A stretch of 64,000 nt of DNA from Lumnitzera littorea (GCA_024138015.1 JAMXBB010000004.1:110128727-110192726), one strand, 5' to 3'; counted from the first letter of the stretch, positions 10,980-22,624 are shown. Notes: a model not told the origin generated them from the letters alone. Numbers and translations: made by a program.

Positions 10980-12120
10980 AGACATTTTCCCCTTGAAAGG
11001 TAGGCTGCCATAAAAGAAGAAGTTTAGAAACTCTTGAAAGCAGGATTCATTCGAAAAGAACCTTATCAAACTTGGCTAACCAATTGTATGTTGGTCAAGA
11101 AGTCTAACGGCAAATGGCGCATGTGCATAGACCATATGGATCTTAACAAGGCATGTTTTAAGGATTACTTTTCGTTGCCAAAAAATGGATTAGACGGTTG
11201 ATTCAACCATTAGTCATGCATTTGTTTCTTTTATGAATGCTTTTTCAAGCTATAACCAAATTAGAATGACTAAGGAAGATGAAGTTTGTACATCATTCGT
11301 CATGAATTTTGGAACATATTGTTATACGGTGATGTCCTTTGGGCTGAAGAATGCTGGCGTAACCTATCAGAGACTTGTCACTATGCTGTTCAAACCCCAA
11401 ATCCATCGAAATGTTGAAGTATATATCGATGACATGATTGTGAAAAACGTGACTAATAATTGGCATCTTGCTGACCTTGAGGAGACGTTTGTAACTCTCA
11501 GGAGATACAACATGAAGCTCAACCTACAAATGTACGTCTTTAGTGCAACTTTGGGAATGTTTCTAGGGTATTTGGTCATTTAATGTGGCATTGAAGCCAA
11601 CCTAAGAAAGATTGAGATGATAATAAACATAAAATCTTCTTGTATGGTTAAGGAAGTATAGGAACTCACCGGGAGAATAGCTGTCCTTAATCAATTTATG
11701 TTGAGAAGTATAGATAAGTGTGCAAAATTTTTTAAAATTTTGAATCTGAAAGAGTTCAAATGGATCAATGATTGCGAAATGGCTTTCAATGAACTCAAAG
11801 AATTCCTTGGGTCACCCTCGATACTCTCGACACCTTTCTCCAAAGAGAATTTATATTTGTACTTATTAGTTAACTGCCGAACTCTTTCTTCTATATTAGT
11901 TCAAATCGATGGCAAGGATCATCGACCTGTTTATTACATAAGTCATGTCTTGCAAAGACCAAAGCATCAGTACACAAAAATTGAAAAGTTTATATTAGCA
12001 GTGGTTCTCTCGGCAAGGAAATTAAAACCTTATTTTGACGCTCACTAAATCGTAGTCTTCACTGATCAACCATTGCGACAAGCATTGCAATGACCATACT
12101 CTTCCAGGAGGATGATAAAA
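10980..12120 (+). pseudogene. Reverse transcriptase and RNase H remnants
   Basis: RT is readable from about 11020 (a KAGFIRK-like start and a Lys-Trp-Arg-Met-Cys-Ile motif) through the palm, where Tyr-Ile-Asp-Asp is intact at 11422-11433. The frame breaks near 11197 and again after 11580. The connection and first RNase H domain follow (open 11698-12048), ending in a Val-Phe-Thr-Asp-Gln motif just after a TAA at 12046. The catalytic RT aspartates survive, but the stops exclude a working enzyme. Confidence 0.87.
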
Positions 12121-12249
12121 TATGCCTTAGAGTTAAATGCTTATGGTGTACAATATAAACTTAAAATGGTATAAAAAGCTCAAGTGTTGGTAGATTTTTT
12201 GGCCGAGTTCACTAGCGAGGAAAATAACATAAAGATTGCCAAAAAACCC

Positions 12250-12560
12250 ATATGGAACCTTTATTTATATGGTTTTTCCACTAGAGAGGAAAGTGGTGCA
12301 GGCCTTGTTCTATAAGCCCTCCCCCCATAATGTCAAGGTTAATTATGCCTTAAAATTCTGATTCCATACAACGAAGCGGAATATGAAGCTTTGATTGTTG
12401 GACTTAAACTGGCAAAAGAAATTAGTGTTGAGAAACTCAAAGTTTTCTCCGATTCACAATTGGTGGTGAATCAAGTTGCATGAAGTTATGCAGCAAGGGA
12501 AGAAGAAATGAACAAGTACCTATTAATGATACGAATGTTTGCCGAAGAATTTCAGGCTTT
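12250..12560 (+). pseudogene. Second, archaeal-like RNase H domain (aRNH) remnant
   Basis: A second RNase H-like domain lies downstream of the first. It has Gly-Ala-Gly-Leu-Val-Leu near 12296-12313, an alanine/leucine helix beginning Glu-Tyr-Glu-Ala-Leu-Ile near 12373, and Phe-Ser-Asp-Ser-Gln-Leu-Val-Val-Asn-Gln near 12447-12476. Two RNase H domains in tandem are diagnostic of the Tat clade. The expected first acidic residue (Val-Asp-Gly in relatives) reads Tyr-Gly here, and stops and a frameshift interrupt the domain. Confidence 0.78.
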
Positions 12561-12779
12561 TTTAATCCGTAAGGTTCCAATAAATATGAATATTGCTATT
12601 GATAAGTTGTCCAAACTAGCTAATATGGCATTTCTTAACCTGAGTAACAAACTTTTTGTCGAATTTCTCGTACAAATAAGTTTATCCATTGTCTCACATA
12701 ATTGCGAATTGGCTCCTTGCTCGAGAGAAAAGTCCTAGATGGATCCCCTTATAGATTATTTAAGAGATGGTGTCCTCCA

Positions 12780-13735
12780 TGATAACAAGAAGGAAGCATG
12801 AAGGTTGGCATATCAAGCTGCGAATTACACATTGATAGATGATCAGTTGTACAAGTACTACAGATCCCAATGTTATCTTCAATGTCTTCCTCCGAGAGAT
12901 GCCCAACGAGTGTTATCTGAACTACATGATGGTATATGTAGCAACCACGTGAAAGTACAGACGTTGTATATATGTACGTTGCGACTCGACTATTATTGGC
13001 TATCAATGAAAGAAGATGCAAGGATAGCTGTTTAGCTTTGTCCACAGTGCCAGAAACATAAGGTGTCGAGTTATATACCTTATACTGAACTATACTGCTT
13101 ATCTAGTCCTTGGCCCTTTGCTTTGTGAGGGTTAGATATTCTTGGACCTTTCCCGACACCTGAACTATACGTCTAAAGCACACCCTTAGACAAATAGACA
13201 AGTTTAAGCTGTTAACAAGATCATTTTGCATGGCTTAAAAAGAAAGGTTAATCAAGTTAAGAAGAAATGGGTCAATGAATTGCCGAACATCTTATGGGGG
13301 TACCGAACTACCTATAGAATTACAATAGGGGAAACCCTCTACAGGTTAGCATATGGTCGATTGAGTGGGATTTGCTTAATCTACGTATGCAAAATTTTGA
13401 TGTGATGGTTAATCATGTTAGATTGACAGTAAATTTAGTCATAATTAAAAAAATTAGAGATGTCTCGAGAGCAAGGGTTGCATCATATCAACATAGGGCA
13501 ACTAGGTATTATAATTAGAAAGTAAACCATAAGGTTTTTCAACTTGAGGACTTGGTTTGTAGAAAGCTGGAAGTAACTAGCGTGCAAGAAAAGCAAGAGA
13601 AGCTTGATGTAAATTGGGAGGATCCTGTTTTTGTTTAGGAAGTTGTTGGTAAAATGGTCTATTGATTAGAAAGATTAGATGGTATTATTATCCCTTATGT
13701 ATGGAATGCCGAGAACTTGAAATTATATTTCTACT
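12780..13735 (+). pseudogene. Integrase remnant with the catalytic core deleted
   Basis: The N-terminal HHCC zinc-binding part is readable from about 12800 to 13065 (His-Asp-Gly then, after a stop, Cys-Pro-Gln-Cys). The core begins with Leu-Asp-Ile-Leu-Gly-Pro-Phe-Pro at about 13135-13160. It then jumps within about 15 codons to the end of the core, a VNKIILHGLK-type helix at about 13210-13240. The roughly 95-codon stretch that carries both catalytic aspartates in relatives is missing. The codon where relatives have the catalytic glutamate reads TAA (about 13206-13208). The C-terminal part, including a Trp-Gly-Tyr-Arg-Thr-Thr motif, continues to about 13735. Confidence 0.8.
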
Positions 13736-14289
13736 GATTCTTGCAATGGTATGCATCTTTGTTTATTTTGTAAGGCAACAACTTACTTGTTTTGCAAGAT
13801 AATTATATTTGAAGTTATATTTTGTTTCTACACGATGAATGAACCTATATAAGTTCAAGTCTATTGCGGTTAACAAACTTCATAAATCAATCCTATATCT
13901 GAGTAAAATGGCCAGTCCATGTCTCAATGACTAACGGATAATGTCTATAAGACGCTCAAATTAGGTGTGTAAAATAAAATATGCCAAGGAAATTAGGCGT
14001 ATAAAATAAAACATGTTGAGGAAACTTAGCATGTGAAGTAAAACATGTTAAGAAATATAAGCACGCCAAGAAAAAAGAATAAAATTATACATGTGGGGAA
14101 AATATAGTGTGTCAAATAAATTATGCCTAGAAACAACAGAGTGCATGAAAGAAAACATGCTGGAAAATAGCAAGTTATACAAAGAAACGATTCTCATTCA
14201 TCACAGTACAGTTACAGTTACAATTTTTGGCCACTTAGCCCAGAATTGTCCATACAAAGGATAAACAAATTACAAGGCAAATAATCCTA

Positions 14290-16990
14290 TAATAGATTCT
14301 TGGATTAGGCATTTTCTTGATTAGAAGCTAGAGCCTTTTTGGAGCATACTTTCTTCTCAGTGCTTAGGGTTTGGGAACAAGTAGATTTGCCTTTACGCTC
14401 ATAGGGGACCTCCTTTAACAAACGTTCTTTGTCTTCCTCTAAATTCTTGACACGAGCCTTGTTATCACCCTTTATATCAATCTTGGCACCTAAATTCTTA
14501 TCATCATCTTAGTTGCAGTTGCTGACTTTATCGTCAACATTGGTGAAATATAGGCACAAGAGATCATAATCAGGGTGAAGCTTACGGTTTTCCTCTCTTG
14601 CTGCCTAAACCCCCTCCAATAACTTCTTTTGCAATAGTTTCTCATATTGTCGACTGAGAGTTACGATTTCTAGTGCCTCTTCAACAAAAGGTCCTTTCCT
14701 AACAATCTCTTCTAACTCAGCAACATGGCTTTATAACCTAGCGTTGTTGGCCTCTAGTACCTTGATTTACGTCCTAAGCCTATCCTCTTCATTACTCATT
14801 GTATAGAGCATTCAGCCTAGACCTTAGCACTCTTCCTTCTTTTTTTACAACTCTTTTAGGCCTTCAGCTTCTTCGTACTACTCTTCAACCTTGGCCTTAA
14901 GGCTTGAGACTTTATCAACGACTAAAGAGTGTGCCAGCTTCTCGATAGCTAGTTCATTTTGATACTTTTTGGCCTCCATCTCAACTCTTATTCTTGCATT
15001 TTCAAAAGCCGCAATCTAAGCTTATGAGGAGTTATATGCATCCTTAATTTTCTACAATAAGTTGCTATAGAATGATAAATATTGCAAATCACCCAGTATA
15101 ATACATGAAAGATTATTATTATTACCTTCTTCATTTCTTTGTTGGCCTCGTCCCAGGCTGTCAGAATGTGGCAGCTAATCTGAAAACAAACACGAGTATT
15201 AGTGACCAAATGAACCTAACAACTAAAAGGATGCAATAGATACTCACATCATAGAGCTTGGTTACGATATGAGATTTATTATAACCGCTAACCCTATTAA
15301 TGTCTTTCACTACAGTCTTTTTGTCCTTGGGAAGTATAACGCTTTCCATCAAGGCCAAAGATTTTATCCTGTTGCTTAAGGTCGAGTCGATATGTAAGAT
15401 GTTGTGACTTTAACACGGGACGAAGTACTCGTCGACTTTCGTATTGGGGATGAATTCAGTGCTGTTGATACTGAGAGCTTTGTTGTGTATGGCTTCTTTC
15501 ATCCTTTCGTCTAATTCCTTGGACCTTTTAGCTAGGGGTTAGTCGACAAGTTTCTTCCCACTTCTCTTATGAGTACTCGGTATAACCTCTGTCATGAGTG
15601 ATAACCCTTCAACAGCAATGTTAGTTTTAGCCTCATTGTGGGGTTGGGTTTTTTGACCACCCTTTCTCAGCTTCGCAACAGATGGAATATTCTCAACTGG
15701 AGGTGCCTTAATTTACATGACCTCAACCAACCCAGGCTTCTTGCTCCCTTTTCGCTTCTTAGCTGGTTGGGAGATTTTCTTTTGGCCCACTACCTGTTTC
15801 ACTGTACCCTCCTTTGCTGTTTTCTTGACAATAGTTGATCAAGTGATAGTAATAGTAGTGGTAATAGTGGTGGTAATAGTGGTGGCTGCATGCTTGTTAG
15901 TTTTTGACTTCTTGGTTTTTGCTTAGGCTATAACTTAGCGGGATTCACCTCACCATCACTCATATTTGCAATATAAAATAAACATATTAATATTAATGTG
16001 AGGAATAAGAAAGAACTTACATTTTTCGTGCCGAGTAAGGCAAAAAAAATTGGCTCTCTGCTTTCATAATGCTTTATTATTCACTTGGCGTCCTATAGGA
16101 ACATTTTTTTCTTCCTCCTTTCTTAAATCTTCTTTGTCGTAGTAACATCATGTGGTATCAACTCTACGTCCTTAGCATGGATTGGCTTAGTCCACTGGGT
16201 CCAGAAATCCACCTCCTTGTTTGAAATAATAGATATGAATTTGTTGTGCCATTTATGGATTTTGGACTTTAACCCGTTCATGAACTTTCCCTTATGCTTA
16301 GTAGTTGCAAAATATCAGCCATTGAGTTGTCTCCTAATTGTAAGGAAGTATCGAAATAGTTAAGGCATAGCCTTGACTTTAACTTCTTCAAAGATTATTT
16401 CGAAAGTTACTACATGCCAATATGTATTTGGTGAGAACATACTCGGCATGACTCGAAAATAATCGAAGAACTGCTTGAAAAATGCTGAGAAAGGAAAGCG
16501 TAGCCCAAATTCGAGATATTTCAAATAGATGTGGAACTCGTGCTCCCTTGGAAAACATACCCTTTCCTCTTTTCTTAGCCTTCGAAGTTTCAATGCTCCA
16601 TAAAGGTTTTGCTAGTACTTGTTATATTTTGAAATAAGGACCTTGTCTGCAACACTGGCTATTATATCTAGTGAATCACTTAAGTAAACTATGTTATTAT
16701 ACAGATACCTAGCCTCAGATCTTCCTTCCTTATCTTCCGGATAATTATCTACTACAAGAGAGTTGATCCAAGCGAGTTCATCCCACTACTCCACAATACT
16801 GTTGGTCGAGTTACCTGAGGAATATGTTGTCTTGCTCCCCTTCTAAGGGGGAAAAGTAGCCTCAAACTTGATTACTTCAGAATCTGAAAGGATAGGTGGA
16901 TGAATTATGTTAACTATACTTGATTGACTCTAGTAAATGTCATGTAAAGTGAAATTTTCAAGATAAGGCAAGATGTTAAGCTGGTGACGA
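14290..16990 (-). pseudogene. Antisense ORF of the Tat element with introns (PF04195-like 'putative gypsy type transposon' protein)
   Basis: The strand opposite to gag-pol carries a decayed protein-coding region. Its N-terminal half (about 16960-16250) has a Gly-Leu-Arg-Phe-Pro-Phe, Phe-Phe-Asp-Tyr-Phe-Arg-Val and Ser-Pro-Asn pattern typical of the plant 'putative gypsy type transposon' (Transposase_28) domain. A basic Lys-rich, NLS-like stretch follows (about 15840-15690), then a long Glu/Lys/Ala-rich coiled coil (about 15180-14380). At least two clean GT-AG introns are visible on this strand, 15247-15180 and 15125-15052, and a GTAAGT donor at 16020. Stops occur elsewhere. The molecular role of these ORFs is unknown; such extra ORFs are described in several Tat elements. 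Confidence 0.65.
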
Positions 16991-17385
16991 AAACTTATGG
17001 ATGTGACTGAAGAAATTTATTTTCGGTTTTGAAAAGTTCTTTAAATATAGATGATTTAACCTCGTAACTGCAAATGAGTCTCTGACACAAATGTTGTGCT
17101 GCTTAAATAACGGTGCGAATCATTGACGTATGTTTCGAGATAGAAATCCAACAATTGTCAAGTCTCTGATAGTTATTAGGCTTGCAACAGAATGATGACC
17201 AAGGTGAGGGCTATCGTACTTTTCATTGTTTTGCTTTGTTGACGGGTGGGAAAATTGAAAATTGTGACTTTCCAATTAGGATGCGATCTGTCTTCCTTCC
17301 TACCTTACTTGGCATTTATGGTATTGTTCCTCATTCGATTTTCAAAGTATTAAATATTTACTTCCTTAGTCAAATCCTTGAATAC

Positions 17386-17400
17386 GGGAGTGGGGGGCAA
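17386..17400 (+). other. Polypurine tract of the Tat element
   Basis: GGGAGTGGGGGGCAA directly precedes the 3' LTR and is the expected plus-strand primer site. Confidence 0.8.
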
Positions 17401-17401
17401 A

Positions 17402-17836
17402 TGTTAATAGTCGAGTTTTGTTCACTTATCCATTCAGCTACCGAAAAGCCAAGTTATCTACATTATTGGCTAATACTGAGTAATACGGATCCATGTTTAA
17501 TTTGAATTTAAGGGAAGTGGTGCGAACAGTTATCACTTGGCACGATTATATTACATAATTACCTACTCTCCTTACATTTTAGGAACATGTCTAATCAAGA
17601 GGCATTCACATGTCTTGATAATCATTCCGATAACCATTACTTCAAAATGTAACATTCACTTATAAATATGGGAAAAAAACATTGTAAAAGATATTTGATA
17701 ACTCTTTATTACTCTCAACTTTTTCTACATTCATTTTACTGACTTAGATATCGAAGTGGCCACATCAAACTAGCTTTAATACCAAAAGTTTTTATTTTTT
17801 GTGCAAGATAAAGTTCAAATCCAAAACTCATTAACA
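17402..17836 (+). repeat. 3' LTR of the Tat element
   Basis: It begins TGTTAATAGT and ends CATTAACA, and aligns end to end with 8185-8628. The polypurine tract lies just upstream. The right flank reads ATATGTATTATA, so a TGTAT duplicate of the left flank is displaced by 3 bp. Confidence 0.88.
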
Positions 17837-17844
17837 ATATGTAT

Positions 17845-18440
17845 TATATGGCAACTTCGAAAATTTATGTTATAGCGTGAAACTACACCTAATTTACTAT
17901 TTTTAACCATATTGAGATTTTACTTGATCCATATAGTTTTAGAACATATAGAAAATACATTTTAGAAATAAAAGTAGATTTCGAAAGTTCTCCAATAATA
18001 TAAAATTTACTAAAATCAAACATTAAATACAAAAACTATGCATAGTTGAAATTGCTAGACATATATAATTTTTTTATATTTTAAAATAGTACATTATTTA
18101 AGAACAATTATAAATTAATCAATAAATGGAAACAAAAATGCATCAAAGCAATAGTATAGAATCCAAAGTGCAATTAAAACTAATGTACAAACACAAAAAT
18201 GCAAAAAAAAAATATGACAATAATTAATTTTTCCATTAATAGAGATATTAAATGAAAACTAAATTAAAAAGATAAGTAATAAATCGCGACAAATAAAAGT
18301 TTGGACGTTAAATTTTCAAATCTTGAAAATATATGCCTTTTTAGCTATTTTCCCCCTAAATGCAAGATTAATTTGATATTTTGGAACAAAAAAAGGGGGA
18401 AAGGAAAAACAAAAAAATTCAAATTCTAAAATTCCATCCT
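17845..18440. other. AT-rich intergenic region upstream of DSS1
   Basis: No gene is supported. It holds the presumed DSS1 promoter; I cannot place a TATA box with confidence. Confidence 0.55.
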
Positions 18441-18694
18441 TTCTTTCATGGGCCGTAAGAACAGAATGACACCGTCTGATAAAACCAGGCCTGAGCGTTT
18501 CTTGGAGCAGAGGTTTCTGTCTCTTTCTTTTACAATAATCTCTGCTTGGACTGGGAACTTGCGAGTGAATTCCCTCGATCTATTGGTGATTGAAAGTGAT
18601 CTTATTTATCGATTCTGGGGTTTTTATGCAACTCCGTTTTGGAGATTAATTTTGTAATTATTAATCTGCAGATATTTTACATTCTGATTTGAAA

Positions 18695-20172
18695 ATGGCG
18701 AGTGAACCAAAAGCCGTCACCGAGGAGGCAAAGATCGATTTGTTCGAAGATGATGACGAGTTCGAAGAATTCGAGATCAATGAAGGTATATTAAATCGAC
18801 TGTCTAAACCCTAGTTGGTGCTTGATTGAGTATCCTTGTTCATTTTATGTTTGACATTGTCTGGATTTGACTAACTTTTTATAGTTTAGGGATTTACGGC
18901 TTAATTTATGAAAATTTCTAATCCTGGGGTTTGAAATTGTTTGAAAGAGTAATTTGCAATCGTATAACTTTTTTAAGTTTAAGGTTAAAACCTTCGTTAG
19001 GGCTGAATATATTAGCTTTCTTATTTCTAGGGTTTGAAATTGGATGAACTTGTTACTTTTAGGGTTAGAACCCTAGTTATTGCCTTAAATTGTATCATTT
19101 TGTTCGTTCTAGGGTTTATTCGTCCTGATAAGCCAGATGCATGTTTGCTGTCCTATTGCATCAGCAAATGTCCATCTTGAATCAGGAACGAGGAATAGTG
19201 TTTGAGTATTCAACTTATAGAAGAGTAAATGAATAAATAAATAAGTTAGCGTTCAAGTAATATCTCATGGCATTTGAACAACAAGCTGATGAGATAAATC
19301 TAACAAGTACTGATTAAGACGAACTACGAAGAAGCCCCTTTTTTTTCTGTTGATTTATTAAATTTCTTGTTAATCAATTGAGTAGTACTGTGGGAGGCAT
19401 TTTCCCTAGTTAGAAACTCTGTAGAAGGTTGATAGTGGAGTATAGCATGTGGTAACGAGCTTCATCTAGCTTATGCGGTAGTCACTACCTTTTCCTATCA
19501 AGGTAAGTACAAATGCAAGTTAGAGTTCGGCCAAGAGTTGGAGGAGCTTTGGGAATGTCGGGAAGATGTGTTGATGGATGTCATTGAGTTGTTCTGTTAT
19601 GGTTGCTTACTGAACAAGTAGGGGGAGTTGATTGATTTAAATGGGTAACAAGTTTCTTAGTCTGTTGATGCCACGTATTCTCTGTTTTTTTTGTCATGCT
19701 TCACCAAGATTTGCATATGTGTTTCAGTTTCCTTTTAAGCCGTTGGACATCAATGAGACATAAAATTTCAGAGATTGGTGTGGTAAGGACATTTTAACCT
19801 GCTGTTCTACAGTAGGAAAAAAGCACAATAGAGATTTAATGTGTTTTAAGGGACATTTTCTCTGGCTTGTTTTATTATTCATACTAGTAGCATATTTCTA
19901 TAAGCCTTGCCATTAACAGGAGAGGAAACTACCAAATCTGGCAAATTTCAGAAATTGAAGCAAAATGAGTTTCTCTTGTTCTTTCCCTCTATAGGGAGAA
20001 TGGTCCTAACACTTCTACTCTGTCAACGTTGTTCTATGCAGAGTGGGAGGAGAAGGAAGAAGCACAAGAAGTGACACAGCAGTGGGAAGACGACTGGGAT
20101 GATGACGATGTTAACGATGATTTCTCCCTGCAGTTGAGGAAGGAACTAGAAAGTAATGCTGAGAAGAACTGA
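18695..20172 (+). CDS. DSS1: DSS1/SEM1-type 26S proteasome lid subunit (two exons)
   Basis: Exon 1 is 18695-18785 and exon 2 is 20042-20172, joined across a 1256-bp GT-AG intron (G|GTATAT donor, TATGCAG acceptor) in phase 1. The product is 73 residues, the usual DSS1 length. It is almost entirely acidic, with the family's two blocks: Asp-Leu-Phe-Glu-Asp-Asp-Asp-Glu-Phe-Glu-Glu-Phe near residues 16-27, and a Trp-Glu-Asp-Asp-Trp-Asp-Asp core followed by a C-terminal Leu-Arg-Lys-Glu-Leu helix. DSS1/SEM1 is a lid component of the 26S proteasome, binds ubiquitin through its acidic patches and, in eukaryotes including plants, also binds BRCA2. A 69-codon ATG reading frame at 18448-18657 lies in the probable leader, and a CTGCAG at 18666-18671 could be the acceptor of a 5' UTR intron. 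Confidence 0.94.
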
Positions 20173-21875
20173 TACAACTTTAGCAAATTCACTATTTGTC
20201 TGTCTTTTGGCTTTTCTCTTAATCTCTTAGAGGAATGTGGGGGACTCCTAATGGGTTGAGCTAACATGTTATGTGGGTAATGAATTGAACTAATATGTTT
20301 CTGTGGCAACTAGGATGTTTAATCATGGTTCCTTATGTGAGCTTAGATATGTTTCTTTTGAATGATGAACTCCTCCAATGAAACTCTTGCCCAAACTCCT
20401 TCAAGGAACTGTGTTTCTTGTGTTAAATCACTCAGAAATGCTATGCTGCTTGGATCTGTGACTCGAATTTGGCCTTTGAAGGATCTCATATTCTCTGTCC
20501 TTTGTTATTCTTTATTATTCCTCCGATATCATATGCACCGGCTATGAGCTGGAGCCTTTTAAATTTCTGCTAAATTTCCTATATAAAAGGTTCATTAGAC
20601 ATTACATGCCGTCCACAATGCTTAATGGTAGACATCAATGTAAAATTTTGACATACCACTCACAATCTTAGAAAAACTACCACGACCGGTTTTCAAAACC
20701 TTTCTCATGACGATTTACCATCAGCTCTTGTTAGTCACTAAGCAATCATATTCATGCAGCATATGAATACCATCGAAATTGAGTTGCTCCTGAGGATTGC
20801 TTGCTGGGTTCCTCTAGATATCTTGCTTAACGTGGAATTCAATCGTCATATGCATTGTTGATGCCTTTTCTGTTATAATGTTCAGCTACTCAAATAAGAT
20901 GGCAGTGTTAAATTTATATCTTCTATAAATTTGGGACTCAAATGTTGATACTTCTTTTATTTTTTTCTGTTTTCTTTTTGGCACGAAATTATGAACGTGG
21001 CGTCGTCATCTTGTTCTGGGTGTGATGCGTGGATTTGTATTCATCTTTAATCTTTATGTTTGGATTTATATTCATCTTTGTCGCATGACTTCTTGGCTGC
21101 TTCGACTGCAAGAAGTTGGCATCACCATTTTGTGGAGCTATATACCCATATGCCGACAAAGTTCTCTAAAATATGCGTGGGTTTGGGTTGTTTTAGAATT
21201 CAGAGCATTATTATACTTATGTGCGAGACGGCCAGCTATAGTTTATTGTCGGCCAAAAGAGAAGACGAGTTTCTTCAAGTCGGTCTATTCCAACCCTTCT
21301 TTTGAGACGCTTTTTTAAGTTTCAAATGTATACGACCTATTTGAAACCAAAAAAATGCTACAAACCCATAATTTCTTCCAAGCCTAATGGACCCGGAGAA
21401 TGGTATGTTTAAGCTTGTGTATTAACCAACCATTTCTTCAGTGAAACACGAACAAATTTCCCGCATTGTTCATTTGATATAACCCGCGCAAACGTTATGA
21501 TGTAAAAGAAACGTTGAGAAAAATGACGAACCCAGATAAAGCAGATTTACCAGATTTCGTTGCTTGTAATCACAAATAATTTGTTGGCAGAACATCTCAC
21601 TGGAGAAAGATCATGTGTTATAACTGGAAATGGTGCTAACATCACAAAGACATTGTCATTCAGAACATTTTAATCCACAATTAAATGGACAACATTGTGA
21701 ATGTGAGGTTCAATTCAATCCATTACAACTACTAAAAACAGGGCCATCTGATTCTCTTCACATACCACCTGATGAGAAACACCAATTTATTGAGTTAGAT
21801 GGTATTGCTGCCTTAGACTGGTCTATAAGGATGTGGTCTATCATCTACACCCAGGAAACCAGTGTAACTCTTCCT
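20173..21875. other. DSS1 3' region and intergenic DNA
   Basis: Presumed DSS1 3' UTR (to about 20600), then sequence without a supported gene. Short open frames here (20362-20547, 21022-21318, 21630-21905) have no recognisable domain. Confidence 0.6.
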
Positions 21876-22313
21876 CTATACCACTGCAACCCTAGCATCA
21901 TGTAGAACAATGCAATTCCTTGGTGGCTTAACAATCGTCCTACAAATTGGACAAATGGGTTTCTTCAGCAGCCATAAGTCCACACATTGTGCATGGAAAC
22001 TATGTCTACAATTTGGCAACAATCTACACATATCACCTACCTTGAGAGTCTCTAAGCATACAACACACTCCACACTGTTTTTCCCTTTCTCTTTATGCTT
22101 CTCTTCATTGAATTCAAAGCAAGGAAGCATGTTCAAATCCTCAGCAGTAATCTTTGCGTTCGCCGTCATGTATCTGTAAGTAACACCATCATTTGAATAC
22201 ACCCCTCCCGTTAGTTCTCCTCCTCTAAACAACCTCTCCACTAGCCAGACATGAACCACCACCAAAACGACAACTCCCAGAAACAACAACACTACCGAGA
22301 TCACAAGTTCCAT
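21876..22313 (-). CDS. Small membrane-anchored RING-H2 protein, ATL-like E3 ubiquitin ligase
   Basis: Intronless, 145 codons. One hydrophobic segment (residues about 4-25) is followed by a short basic stretch and a RING-H2 finger at residues 83-124. The ligands are all present: Cys83, Cys86, Cys102, His104, His107, Cys110, Cys121 and Cys124, with Phe106 before His107 and Trp114-Leu115 in the usual positions. The pattern Cys-X-His-X2-His-X2-Cys followed by Cys-Pro-X-Cys-Arg is that of Arabidopsis ATL ligases, which are membrane-bound, intronless and often elicitor-responsive. The classical GLD motif before the finger is not obvious; a Glu-Asp-Leu-Asn-Met-Leu-Pro stretch occupies its place. Substrate and subfamily cannot be assigned. 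Confidence 0.85.
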   Translation of the reverse strand: MELVISVVLLFLGVVVLVVVHVWLVERLFRGGELTGGVYSNDGVTYRYMTANAKITAEDLNMLPCFEFNEEKHKEKGKNSVECVVCLETLKVGDMCRLLPNCRHSFHAQCVDLWLLKKPICPICRTIVKPPRNCIVLHDARVAVV

Positions 22314-22429
22314 TACTATATAGTTGAAGGATCACAACAATAGAGGTATCTCTTGACTTTATTTCATCTCTAGAAAGCATTACTCACCTAGTAACTTACC
22401 TTGTCAAGTGATGCATGTTCTTCAAAATC

Positions 22430-22620
22430 GGTGAATTCGAAGGTTCAATTCCTACTGGATGCACAAGATGCAAAAAACGCAAAACTGGTGACTAGAGTGA
22501 AATCGAGACAAGATAGCCAAATGGTTAAAAAATTGCTCGAATGTAATTGGCGAATTTGTAGGTACAATTCCTACTGGATTTACAGGCAGGATTAGTGACT
22601 GGAGTGAAAGCGTAACAATG
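22430..22620 (+). repeat. Internal direct repeat, possibly plastid-derived
   Basis: Two diverged copies sit in tandem: 'GGTGAATTCGAAGGTTCAAT' with TCCTACTGGATGCAC (about 22430-22465), and 'TGGCGAATTTGTAGGTACAA' with TTCCTACTGGATTTACA (about 22547-22590). The spacer includes CTGGTGACTAGAGTGAAA, and a related TTAGTGACTGGAGTGAAA follows the second copy. The wording reminds me of plastid inverted-repeat sequence, but I could not verify that. No complete tRNA or gene is present. Confidence 0.35.
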
Positions 22621-22624
22621 TAGT

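Larger units (their letters stand above)
8185..17836 (+). mobile_element. Ty3/gypsy LTR retrotransposon, Tat type, full length but decayed (9.65 kb)
   Basis: Both LTRs are present (8185-8628 and 17402-17836), starting TG and ending CA. A primer-binding-like site follows the left LTR and a purine tract precedes the right one. In order come gag, a Zn-knuckle-like motif, retropepsin, reverse transcriptase, RNase H, a second RNase H-like domain, integrase remnants and a long antisense ORF. The second RNase H plus an extra 3' ORF are hallmarks of the Tat lineage. Every domain has stops or frameshifts, and the LTRs differ at many positions by eye (mostly transitions), so the insertion is old. TGTAT occurs immediately left (8180-8184) and 3 bp past the right end (17840-17844), a possible but displaced target duplication. 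Confidence 0.9.

Noticed and set aside
17182..17505. 107-codon frame crossing the 3' LTR boundary
   Set aside because: Lies in the non-coding end of the retroelement, crosses polypurine tract and LTR, no domain.
8180..17844. Firm target-site duplication TGTAT for the Tat element
   Set aside because: The right copy lies 3 bp beyond the CA end of the LTR, so it may be chance; reported only as possible.
22430..22620. tRNA gene
   Set aside because: Only T-arm-like words; no complete cloverleaf, anticodon arm or acceptor pairing could be drawn.
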